Shown here one piece after another: positions 1-5,676 of a stretch of 5,947 bases of DNA. The position numbers were made by a program, and so were the translations under genes. Every line of letters starts with the position of its first letter. Positions within the stretch are counted from its first letter, which is position 1. The DNA is taken from assembly GCA_017439615.1 (NCBI GenBank), contig JAFSIU010000028.1:1-5947 (forward strand), read 5' to 3'. The notes beneath the pieces are model-generated. The model searched no databases. It was not told the origin of the DNA and saw only the letters and a list, made by a program, of their open reading frames with translations. Source of the DNA: Bacillota bacterium (GTDB lineage Bacteria; Bacillota; Dehalobacteriia; UBA4068).

Positions 1-1
1 C

Positions 2-1747
2 TTGCCTGCACAGATTCGTCGTACATCCTTCCTTGCTGTGATGATTTTTGCCGCATTCATGCTCTATCCTGTCAGAAAGAAAAGCATCAAAAAGACCAAT
101 TATGTTCCTTGGTATGATTTTTTGCTGGCTGTTATGGGTTCCGGAAGCTATTTATATTTTGCTTTTAATTTCCGTGAGCTTGTTGAAAGAGCCGGTATCT
201 ATACCACTACAGATATCATCATCGGCGCTATCGGTATTTTGATTCTGATGGAAATCTGCCGCCGCGTTGTCGGTCTGCCTATTCTTTGCATCGTCAGCGG
301 CTTCATTCTTTATGCCTTCCTTAATGGCTATTCTATTAAACGTATTGTTGGTCAGCTTTTCTATACCATGGAAGGTGTTATCGGCACTCCTCTGGGTGTT
401 TGCTCGACCTTCATTGTTCTCTTTATCATTTTTGCAGCATTTCTGGATAAAACGGGTATCGGCAAATTCTTTATCGATCTTGCCAATTCCATCGCAGGCA
501 GCGCAACAGGCGGTCCCGCCAAGGTTGCTGTTATCGCTTCCGGTTTGCAGGGTATGATTTCCGGATCCTCTGTTGCCAATACAGTCGGCTCCGGCAGCTT
601 CACCATCCCGATGATGAAGAAAACAGGCTATAAGCCCGAATTTGCTGCTGCGGTTGAGGCATCTGCTTCCACCGGCGGTCAGATTATGCCGCCTATTATG
701 GGTGCTGCAGCCTTCCTGATGGCAGAAATGACAGGCATTCCTTATTCCACCATTGTTATTGCGGCTATCATTCCTGCAGTGCTTTATTTCACAGGCATTT
801 TTCTGATGATACACTTTGAAGCAAAGAAGCTTGGCCTCAAAGGTCTGCCCAAAGAAACTCTGCCCAATTTCTTCAAGCTTTTCTTCTCCAGAGGCTATTT
901 GCTTTTGCCCCTCATTTTGCTCATCGTTACCATGATGAACGGTGTTTCTACCAGCCGTGCAGCCTTGCTCGCAATTCTTTGCTCCATCGTGGTCAGTATG
1001 TTCCGTAAGGATACCCGTCTCAACCCTACCAAGTTCTTTGATGCTTTGGAACAGGGCACCAAGGGTACCATCAGCGTTGCTATCGCTTGCGCTGTTGCAG
1101 GTATCATTGTCGGTGTTGTAACTCTTACCGGTCTTGGTATTAAGCTTGCAGCAGGTATGCTCGCACTTTCCGGTGGTATCCCCATCATAGCTTTATTCTT
1201 TACCATGATTGCATGCATCATCTTGGGTATGGGTGTTCCTACAACCGCAAACTATGTTATTATGGCGACCATCACTGCCCCCATCGTTGTTGAATTGGGA
1301 ATTCCGCTTATGGCAGCTCATATGTTTGTTTTCTATTTCGGTATCGTTGCGGATATCACGCCACCGGTTGCCTTGGCGGCGTATGCCGGCTCGGCTATCG
1401 CAAAATGTAATCCGATGAAGGCAGCTTTTACGGCAACACGACTTGCTATCACTGCATTCCTCATTCCTTATATTTTTGCATTCTCCCCTGATTTGCTGCT
1501 TGTTGGCGCAGAACCCTTGCAGGCCGCCCAGAATGCGCTTACCGCATTCATTGGTATGGTTGGTATCGCCGCCGGCATGGAAGGATATATGCGTATTAAG
1601 ATCAATGTCGTGGAAAGAATTTTGCTGCTTGCAGGTGGTCTTTTGATGATTATTCCCGGTCTTTTAACTGACCTTATCGGTGTAGCACTGATTTTGGGAA
1701 TCTTCCTCCTGCAGACTCTGCAAATAAAAAAAGCTGCTATTGCATAG
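2..1747 (+). CDS. TRAP transporter fused permease (4TM/12TM, TAXI-type), 5'-truncated
   Basis: This is the inner-membrane permease of a tripartite ATP-independent periplasmic transporter, in which the small (DctQ-like) and large (DctM-like) subunits are fused. Such permeases use an ion gradient, usually Na+, to import organic acids or similar solutes delivered by a TAXI-type binding protein. 581 codons are visible. The first, TTG at base 2, is most likely an internal Leu, because family members normally have some 45-60 further residues before the LPAQ...LYP...PWYD stretch seen at residues 2-39. Nearly the whole protein is hydrophobic helices. Characteristic large-subunit motifs are GMISGSSVANTVGSGSFTIP (about 184-203), STGGQIMPPIMGAAAFLMAE (223-242), GMGVPTTANYV (409-419) and FYFGIVADITPP (444-455). 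The stop is TAG at 1745-1747. The binding-protein gene is expected upstream, outside the window. The substrate cannot be told from the permease. The family call is secure. Confidence 0.93.
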   Translation: MPAQIRRTSFLAVMIFAAFMLYPVRKKSIKKTNYVPWYDFLLAVMGSGSYLYFAFNFRELVERAGIYTTTDIIIGAIGILILMEICRRVVGLPILCIVSGFILYAFLNGYSIKRIVGQLFYTMEGVIGTPLGVCSTFIVLFIIFAAFLDKTGIGKFFIDLANSIAGSATGGPAKVAVIASGLQGMISGSSVANTVGSGSFTIPMMKKTGYKPEFAAAVEASASTGGQIMPPIMGAAAFLMAEMTGIPYSTIVIAAIIPAVLYFTGIFLMIHFEAKKLGLKGLPKETLPNFFKLFFSRGYLLLPLILLIVTMMNGVSTSRAALLAILCSIVVSMFRKDTRLNPTKFFDALEQGTKGTISVAIACAVAGIIVGVVTLTGLGIKLAAGMLALSGGIPIIALFFTMIACIILGMGVPTTANYVIMATITAPIVVELGIPLMAAHMFVFYFGIVADITPPVALAAYAGSAIAKCNPMKAAFTATRLAITAFLIPYIFAFSPDLLLVGAEPLQAAQNALTAFIGMVGIAAGMEGYMRIKINVVERILLLAGGLLMIIPGLLTDLIGVALILGIFLLQTLQIKKAAIA

Positions 1748-1774
1748 AATAGCCACAATGAACAAATGATCATT

Positions 1775-1824
1775 AACATATAAAAAACAGCAGGTTCATA
1801 TGAACCTGCTGTTTTTTATATGTT
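1775..1824. terminator. Bidirectional terminator: perfect 50-bp palindrome between convergent genes
   Basis: Bases 1775-1799 are the exact reverse complement of 1800-1824, so each strand can fold into a 25-bp hairpin. The core is CAGCAGGTTCAT / ATGAACCTGCTG, flanked by A6 on the left and T6 on the right, so both transcripts end in a U-tract after a GC-containing stem. It lies 27 bases after the TRAP permease stop and 22 bases after the stop of the minus-strand membrane protein gene. It therefore serves both converging genes. Function is inferred from structure and position. Confidence 0.9.
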
Positions 1825-1846
1825 TGTCCGAATTTCAAATATACGC

Positions 1847-2587
1847 TTAAATATATAAGCGATAATATTTTATGCCATAATATGTTGCGATTAAAGATGA
1901 AACTGCAACGACCGGAGCAAGCACTCCAAAGCCGATTATCCATATATTGCCGAGAGTTTCTGCCACATTATATGTGGAGCAGATGCTTGCCAGAGTTCCT
2001 GCATAGTCGGGGATAGCGGTGCGCATAGCCCATGAGATATAAGTTATGCCTGACAAAAATGCCATTGGCAGCACTGCCATTGACATAAAAAGACCGGTGC
2101 GGGAACGCCTTCTCAAACCCTTCAGGCCAATAAACATCGGAATAAAGAATATGAGCGGAAGTATAAATCCATAAAACTGTGGGGTCAACAGCATAAAGCC
2201 TGCAGCTGCAACAATGAAAAATCGTGTATAATGATTCATACCCTTGATATCATTTTTGAAATCATAGGTTGATGCGATGATATAACGCAGGTAATATGCG
2301 ATTTTGCCTTCTAATGCCGTGAATTGATTGGAGCGTTTCAATTCACGCAGCAACTCTTCGCCATTTTTGAGCAAGGAATTATACTGCTCTTTCTGATAAG
2401 AAGGAATTACTATCCCGTCATACCATTCCAATGCTACACGGATTTCCTTCATATAGAATTTCTTTTTGCTGTTATTCAGATGTCTGTGTGCTTCGATTTG
2501 CTGTTCCAATCTTTTGAGCAATGCAATCAGTTCATTTGCTTTTTGGGGCTCATCAATGATATCAACAGCCTTGTTTATATCTTCCAT
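1847..2587 (-). CDS. Unrecognised membrane protein: cytoplasmic helical domain plus about four TM segments
   Basis: 246 residues; I do not recognise the family. Residues 1-120 are charged and probably helical, with a Lys/Glu/Leu-rich stretch at 15-90 that could form coiled coil. The remainder has about four hydrophobic segments: roughly 123-138, 140-157, 164-187 and 214-237. The basic loop LRRRSR (158-163) between segments 2 and 3 suggests, by the positive-inside rule, that both termini are cytoplasmic and that the loop at 188-213, with its single Cys203, faces out. There is no signal peptide. The chosen ATG (2585-2587) has GCGGAGG five bases upstream. A longer reading frame would start at 2656, but its first 23 codons run through a terminator hairpin, so that start is rejected. 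The gene sits 68 bases downstream of the microprotein gene and converges on the TRAP permease. A sensor, scaffold or transporter-associated role is possible, but nothing in the sequence shows a function. Confidence 0.85.
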   Translation of the reverse strand: MEDINKAVDIIDEPQKANELIALLKRLEQQIEAHRHLNNSKKKFYMKEIRVALEWYDGIVIPSYQKEQYNSLLKNGEELLRELKRSNQFTALEGKIAYYLRYIIASTYDFKNDIKGMNHYTRFFIVAAAGFMLLTPQFYGFILPLIFFIPMFIGLKGLRRRSRTGLFMSMAVLPMAFLSGITYISWAMRTAIPDYAGTLASICSTYNVAETLGNIWIIGFGVLAPVVAVSSLIATYYGIKYYRLYI

Positions 2588-2592
2588 AAGGA

Positions 2593-2597
2593 CCTCC
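2593..2597 (-). promoter_or_regulatory. Ribosome binding site deciding the start of the unknown membrane protein
   Basis: On the minus strand GGAGG (within GCGGAGG) stands five bases before the ATG at 2587. No comparable site precedes the upstream in-frame ATG at 2656, which lies just beyond a terminator stem. This site therefore fixes the start codon. Confidence 0.85.
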
Positions 2598-2607
2598 GCT
2601 TTAGTGA

Positions 2608-2648
2608 TAAATATAGAAAAAGAAGGGCAGGGCAAAAGCCCTGCCCCT
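2608..2648 (-). terminator. Rho-independent terminator after the symporter/microprotein unit
   Basis: On the minus strand a perfect 9-bp stem GGGCAGGGC / GCCCTGCCC (2646-2638 and 2633-2625) closes a TTTT loop and is followed by TTCTTTTTC. It begins nine bases after the microprotein stop codon at 2656-2658. The unknown membrane protein starts only 37 bases after the stem, leaving almost no room for a separate promoter. The hairpin may therefore act as a partial terminator that lowers downstream expression rather than a full stop. Confidence 0.88.
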
Positions 2649-2655
2649 TGATGCA

Positions 2656-2757
2656 TTATTTCTTGTTTCCTTTGATGAGAGAAATCATACTGTAAGCAGA
2701 AAAACTAAGAATCAGAAGCCAGAAAAATGCCATAAAAATGATAGCGAATGTAGTCAT
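2656..2757 (-). CDS. MetS-like small subunit of an NSS-family transporter (33-aa single-pass microprotein)
   Basis: A 33-residue reading frame that is easily missed because of its size. It begins MTTFAIIFMAFFWLLILSFS and ends in a basic tail, KGNKK. Residues 4-28 form one hydrophobic membrane segment; the Lys-rich end should lie in the cytoplasm. The start ATG (2755-2757) is four bases after the symporter stop. It is preceded by AAAGGAGG (2774-2767), which lies inside the last codons of the symporter, with nine bases to the ATG. Known biology: some bacterial NSS symporters, such as MetP of Corynebacterium glutamicum, need a tiny membrane partner, MetS, encoded directly downstream, and such genes are common behind NSS genes. 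Position, size, one TM segment and the AII-M amino-terminal pattern fit that family. The match is by pattern and context; similarity was not computed. Confidence 0.8.
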   Translation of the reverse strand: MTTFAIIFMAFFWLLILSFSAYSMISLIKGNKK

Positions 2758-2761
2758 ATTC

Positions 2762-4366
2762 TTATGCCTCCTTTATAATGCTTACTTTGTTTTCAGCAAT
2801 TTCCTTGCCATAATGCTTCTTGAGAGTCTTGTAGCTGTGGTAAATACCAAATGCGATAACTGCGATAATGAGCAATCTTGCACCGTTTACGAAAAGAACA
2901 GTGCCATCGAAGTTGGTAACCTTGGCGGGATCCAGGAAGTTGGGGACTATTTTGAAATAGCCGGCAACGATTTTATCCTTGGTTGCGCCGATGATAGCAA
3001 CGAGCAGGAACAAGGGAGCAAGAATCTTCATAAAGATATTGTAATACCATGCAGGGATTTTGAATTGACCGGCATAATTGATCTTATCCAGAGAATTCTT
3101 GGAAAGCCAGGTAACACCGATGAGCTCAGCAAGACCGACAAAGATAACCAGATAGGAGCAAACCCAACCATCAAGCTCATCAAGATAGAAGGTCTGACCG
3201 GTACCGGGAGCGAGCAAGCCCTCCAAAGCAACGGGGAAACCAACGAGTACGAAGAGAATCATTGCGGTAAGGGAAGCTTTGCCTTTTGCAAAACCGAAGT
3301 CTTCATACATAATTGTAACGACATAGTTGAAGAGAGCGATGGCAGAGGTGAAGCCTGCGAAGAAGAGAATCAGGAACCACAGTGTGCCAAAGAACTGTTC
3401 AGCGCCCATCTGAATGAAGATATTGGGCAGGTTGATGAATGCGAGGCCGGGGCCTGCAGACATGCCTTCTGCACCACCGAAAACATAAGCAATCGGGATA
3501 ACCAAGGTTCCGCCCAGAATAACTTCAGCAAATTCATTGAGAGAAACGGTGCTGATACCGGAAAGGGTGATGTCATCTTCAGGCTTCAGGTAGGAAGCAT
3601 AGTTGCAGATGATACCCATACCAATGGAGAGAGAGAAGAAAACCTGACCGCAGGCTGCGAGGAAGGTAGAGAAGGTGATCTGCGAGAAATCAGGATTCCA
3701 CAGGAAGTTAAGACCTGCCAAGGGAGTCCAGTCGGGATTGACAGGAGCACCGATGGTGAAGACCTTGAAGATAAGGATGAATGCCAGGATATAAAGAGCA
3801 GGCATCATAACCTTTGCCCAGGCTTCAATACCTTTTTCGATGCCGCGCCATGCAACGAATGCCAGGCAGGCAAGGGCAATACCCCAGAAAACGAATACCA
3901 TCACCGGATCGGAAATATAGTTGCAAAAAGCTGCAGCGGTGCTGGTGCTTCCTCCGACCATATAGTTCCCTGTCAGGGACAAGAAGCTGTATCCCAATGA
4001 CCAACCGACGATATGTATATAATATGCGTCAACCAAAAGGGGTACGGAGAAGGTGATACCACCAACGATAGCGGAATAAATTGCCGCTTTCTTGGGTGAG
4101 ATACCTTCACGTGTCTGCAGATAAATCATAGGACCGAGTGTGCCGTGACCGTATTTGCCACCCTCTCTGCCCAAATTCCATTCCACAAACATAACAGGGA
4201 GTGCAACGATCAAAATGCACAGGAAATAAGGGAACATAAATGCGCCGCCGCCGTTTTCAGCAGCCATGTAGGGGAAACGCCAGAAGTTACCCAAGCCAAT
4301 AGCATTGCCTGCCATAGCAAGGATAAGACCGAACTTGGATCCCCAACTTTCTCTTGCTTCAGTCAT
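2762..4366 (-). CDS. Neurotransmitter:sodium symporter (NSS/SNF) family amino-acid transporter, LeuT-like
   Basis: 534 residues, close to the family's usual length, with about 12 membrane helices. It imports an amino acid together with Na+ across the cytoplasmic membrane. Alignment by eye with LeuT is nearly gapless at the start: GLILAMAGNAIGLGNFWRFP (13-32) carries the unwound helix 1 with Gly20, Ala22, Ile23 and Asn27 for sodium, plus the gate Arg30. Tyr116 matches LeuT Tyr108. In helix 6, FFSLSIGMG (243-251) gives Phe244, Ser245, Ser247 and Met250 at the LeuT Phe253, Thr254, Ser256 and Phe259 positions. Asn277 and Glu281 match Asn286 and Glu290; an acidic residue at the latter site marks chloride-independent bacterial members. 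Ala337, Thr340 and Ser341 match the Na2 site. The ATG at 4364-4366 has GGAGG seven bases upstream. The substrate is probably a neutral hydrophobic amino acid (inference). It is paired with the microprotein gene downstream. Confidence 0.95.
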   Translation of the reverse strand: MTEARESWGSKFGLILAMAGNAIGLGNFWRFPYMAAENGGGAFMFPYFLCILIVALPVMFVEWNLGREGGKYGHGTLGPMIYLQTREGISPKKAAIYSAIVGGITFSVPLLVDAYYIHIVGWSLGYSFLSLTGNYMVGGSTSTAAAFCNYISDPVMVFVFWGIALACLAFVAWRGIEKGIEAWAKVMMPALYILAFILIFKVFTIGAPVNPDWTPLAGLNFLWNPDFSQITFSTFLAACGQVFFSLSIGMGIICNYASYLKPEDDITLSGISTVSLNEFAEVILGGTLVIPIAYVFGGAEGMSAGPGLAFINLPNIFIQMGAEQFFGTLWFLILFFAGFTSAIALFNYVVTIMYEDFGFAKGKASLTAMILFVLVGFPVALEGLLAPGTGQTFYLDELDGWVCSYLVIFVGLAELIGVTWLSKNSLDKINYAGQFKIPAWYYNIFMKILAPLFLLVAIIGATKDKIVAGYFKIVPNFLDPAKVTNFDGTVLFVNGARLLIIAVIAFGIYHSYKTLKKHYGKEIAENKVSIIKEA

Positions 4367-4373
4367 AATTTAA

Positions 4374-4378
4374 CCTCC
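4374..4378 (-). promoter_or_regulatory. Ribosome binding site of the NSS symporter
   Basis: GGAGG on the minus strand, seven bases before the ATG at 4366. A weak AT-rich hairpin (ATCAA / TTGAT, 4380-4384 with 4389-4393) lies directly upstream of it in the leader and might affect ribosome access. Confidence 0.8.
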
Positions 4379-4402
4379 AATCAAGTTTTTGATACGCCAA
4401 GT

Positions 4403-4447
4403 CAATAATTGCCAATAATTCTAATAAAAAATAGAACAAATAATTGC
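4403..4447. repeat. Short near-repeats CAATAATTGC in the symporter leader
   Basis: CAATAATTGC (4403-4412) is followed immediately by CAATAATT (4413-4420), a 10-bp period. A variant, CAAATAATTGC, lies at 4437-4447. The set is AT-rich and may be chance. If real, the one-helical-turn spacing would suit a DNA-binding protein acting on symporter expression. Confidence 0.3.
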
Positions 4448-4462
4448 AGAAGCGTATTCTTT

Positions 4463-4484
4463 TCAGTGTGATTGATTACACTGA
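4463..4484. promoter_or_regulatory. Inverted repeat, candidate operator at the symporter transcription start
   Basis: Seven-base arms TCAGTGT (4463-4469) and ACACTGA (4478-4484) are perfectly inverted around an 8-base centre, GATTGATT. With the predicted minus-strand promoter, the start site is near 4486, so the repeat covers about +2 to +23, a usual place for a repressor. Alternatively, it forms a short 5'-end stem in the symporter mRNA. No regulator gene is in the window, so the binding protein is unknown. Confidence 0.5.
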
Positions 4485-4492
4485 TTTATAAT

Positions 4493-4522
4493 ATGATACC
4501 ATTGGATTGTATAATTTGACAA
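4493..4522 (-). promoter_or_regulatory. Predicted sigma-70-type promoter of the symporter/microprotein unit
   Basis: Read on the minus strand: -35 box TTGTCA (4522-4517, five of six consensus), an 18-base spacer, and -10 box TATCAT (4498-4493, five of six). The predicted start near 4486 gives a leader of about 120 bases. It is the best box pair seen on this strand of the intergenic region. A perfect TATAAT at 4546-4541 has only a poorly spaced -35. Confidence 0.6.
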
Positions 4523-4585
4523 GCAATTTTTGCTTCTCGAATTATAATTTTGTTGTATTTTAACAAGAAAAAAGAGAAAATCGTC

Positions 4586-4614
4586 TTGCTAATAGCCAAT
4601 TGAGTCATTATAAT
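4586..4614 (+). promoter_or_regulatory. Predicted sigma-70-type promoter of the pyridoxal/pyridoxamine kinase gene
   Basis: -35 box TTGCTA (4586-4591, four of six consensus), exactly 17 bases of spacer, and a perfect -10 box TATAAT (4609-4614). The start would be near 4621, giving a leader of about 65 bases to the chosen start codon. Confidence 0.68.
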
Positions 4615-4622
4615 ATATTAAT

Positions 4623-4673
4623 CATGCAGAATATTGAACAAGCTGCATTTGGTGATAACAGATGCAGGAAGGG
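4623..4673 (+). promoter_or_regulatory. Possible mutually exclusive hairpins in the kinase leader, next to the ribosome binding site
   Basis: ATGCAG (4624-4629) can pair with CTGCAT (4643-4648). The same CTGCATTTG (4643-4651) can instead pair with CAGATGCAG (4659-4667): nine pairs, one of them G-U, with a 7-base loop. The second fold takes in the first bases of AGGAAGGG (4666-4673), the likely Shine-Dalgarno sequence. The two folds cannot coexist, as in translational switches. This is structure read by eye; no known riboswitch class is recognised. Confidence 0.35.
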
Positions 4674-4685
4674 ATGCGATTGATA

Positions 4686-5516
4686 ATGAGGCAGAATTTT
4701 TCGGTAGCAGCAATACACGATATGTCGGGCTATGGCAAATGCTCTTTGACGGTTGCCATACCGGTTATTTCTGCTGCAGGCATCAAGGTCTGTCCGCTGC
4801 CGACTGCGGTTTTATCCACCAATACTGCCTATCAGGGATTTGTATTCCATGAATTAACAGGCTTTATGCGCCAAAGCCTTGAGCATTGGCAGTCTCTGCA
4901 ACTGAAATTTGATGCGATATACAGCGGCTTCCTCGGCTCGGCTGAGCAGATTGATATTGTGATAGATATGATAGGTAAATTCCCTGTTCCGCTTGTTGTA
5001 GTTGACCCTGTTCTTGGGGACAAGGGAAAGCCCTATGCCACAATGACCACCGATATCTGCCGCAAAATGCTCGACCTTGCTATTTGCGCAGATGTCATCA
5101 CTCCCAATATCACTGAAGCCTGCCTGCTGACCGAAAGCACTTATCGCAGTGAAGAGATAAGCAGGGAAGAGGCCTATCAATTATGCCATCGCCTGCAGGA
5201 AAAGGGCTGCCGCAATATTGTGCTTACGGGTGTGCAGCAAGGCAGTGAACTGCTGAATTATGTTTTACAGACAGACGGCGATTTCTATGCCAACAGCATT
5301 GAAAAAGTCGGCGTTATGCGCCATGGCACAGGTGATTTGTTTGCCTCTGTACTGACAGCAGGTCTTGTTCGCGGCTTCAGTATGCGCGATGCCTCTGCTT
5401 CAGCCTCAGCCTTTGTTCACGATTCTCTCGAACTGAGCCGCGAGGATGAAACCCGCGAAGGAGCCTGCTTTGAACCTATCTTGTATAAACTGACTTCAGG
5501 CATATATCAAAAATAA
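4686..5516 (+). CDS. Pyridoxal/pyridoxamine kinase (PdxK/PdxY type, COG2240, ribokinase-like fold)
   Basis: A cytoplasmic kinase that phosphorylates vitamin B6 forms (pyridoxal, pyridoxine or pyridoxamine) at the 5' hydroxyl with ATP, in the salvage route to pyridoxal phosphate. With this start it has 276 residues, normal for the family. Visible motifs: AAIHDMSGYGKCSLT (8-22), PTAVLST (39-45) of the substrate pocket, SGFLGSAEQ (80-88), DPVLGDKGKPY (107-117), TPNITEA (139-145) and the anion-hole motif GTGD (214-217), whose Asp217 is the expected catalytic base. The start is uncertain. ATG 4686 gives the usual short lead before the AAIHD strand, but AGGAAGGG ends 12 bases upstream. TTG 4680 has better spacing, and ATG 4662 and 4674 are also in frame. 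It has its own promoter and terminator, so it is probably monocistronic. Which B6 vitamer it prefers cannot be read from the sequence. Confidence 0.92.
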   Translation: MRQNFSVAAIHDMSGYGKCSLTVAIPVISAAGIKVCPLPTAVLSTNTAYQGFVFHELTGFMRQSLEHWQSLQLKFDAIYSGFLGSAEQIDIVIDMIGKFPVPLVVVDPVLGDKGKPYATMTTDICRKMLDLAICADVITPNITEACLLTESTYRSEEISREEAYQLCHRLQEKGCRNIVLTGVQQGSELLNYVLQTDGDFYANSIEKVGVMRHGTGDLFASVLTAGLVRGFSMRDASASASAFVHDSLELSREDETREGACFEPILYKLTSGIYQK

Positions 5517-5542
5517 TTTTTTGTAAATAAATACTTTTGAGC

Positions 5543-5570
5543 AAAGAACGGCATTTAAGCCGTTCTTTTT
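5543..5570 (+). terminator. Rho-independent terminator after the kinase gene
   Basis: A perfect 10-bp stem, AAAGAACGGC (5543-5552) and GCCGTTCTTT (5559-5568), closes a 6-base loop and merges into a T5 run (5566-5570). It starts 27 bases after the kinase TAA and separates that gene from the tuf promoter. Confidence 0.92.
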
Positions 5571-5594
5571 ATTAAAAAGCCTTTTCAGAAGGTC

Positions 5595-5623
5595 TTGACA
5601 AGCAGGGAATGCTATTATAAAAT
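5595..5623 (+). promoter_or_regulatory. Strong sigma-70-type promoter of tuf
   Basis: A perfect -35 box TTGACA (5595-5600), 17 bases of spacer and -10 box TAAAAT (5618-5623, five of six consensus). The start should be near 5630, giving a leader of roughly 47 bases. The near-consensus strength fits the very high expression of elongation factor Tu. Confidence 0.8.
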
Positions 5624-5662
5624 GAATTCGATTAGGGCTCTTTTTATCCCGAAAAATTATTT

Positions 5663-5668
5663 AGGAGG
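5663..5668 (+). promoter_or_regulatory. Ribosome binding site of tuf
   Basis: AGGAGG, eight bases before the ATG at 5677-5679. This is a full-strength site, as expected for a highly translated gene, and it fixes the start codon. Confidence 0.9.
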
Positions 5669-5676
5669 AAAACTCA

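Larger units (their letters stand above)
4367..4685. other. Divergent intergenic control region (319 bases, no gene seen)
   Basis: This AT-rich stretch separates the symporter (-) from the kinase (+). It holds one good promoter for each direction, the two ribosome binding sites, a 7-bp-arm inverted repeat, a short inverted repeat at 4521-4535, near-repeats of CAATAATT in the symporter leader, and alternative hairpins in the kinase leader. No small reading frame with a credible ribosome binding site and no tRNA-like or T-box-like fold was recognised. Confidence 0.8.

Noticed and set aside
152..814. 220-codon frame on the minus strand, opposite the TRAP permease
   Set aside because: It has the same codon-aligned relation to a real gene, a composition rich in Asn, Cys, His and Arg, and no domain or start signal. 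It is a shadow.
2588..2656. 23-residue amino-terminal extension of the unknown membrane protein
   Set aside because: The codons run through a perfect terminator stem-loop, and a strong GGAGG precedes the internal ATG at 2587.
2738..4000. Long 420-codon open frame on the plus strand, opposite the symporter
   Set aside because: It is codon-aligned with the symporter on the other strand, and a stop there would require TTA, CTA or TCA codons in the symporter, which this gene rarely uses. The predicted product is Glu/Asp/Asn/Gly/Cys-rich with no domain, and there is no ribosome binding site. It is a shadow of codon bias.
4367..4486. Riboswitch or T-box in the symporter leader
   Set aside because: The roughly 120-base leader has only weak AT-rich pairings (for example GCGTAT 4452-4457 with ATACGC 4392-4397), no terminator stem before the gene and no recognisable T-box or aptamer core.
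4634..4852. 72-codon plus-strand frame overlapping the kinase start
   Set aside because: It lacks a ribosome binding site and overlaps the first 167 bases of the well-supported kinase gene in another frame.
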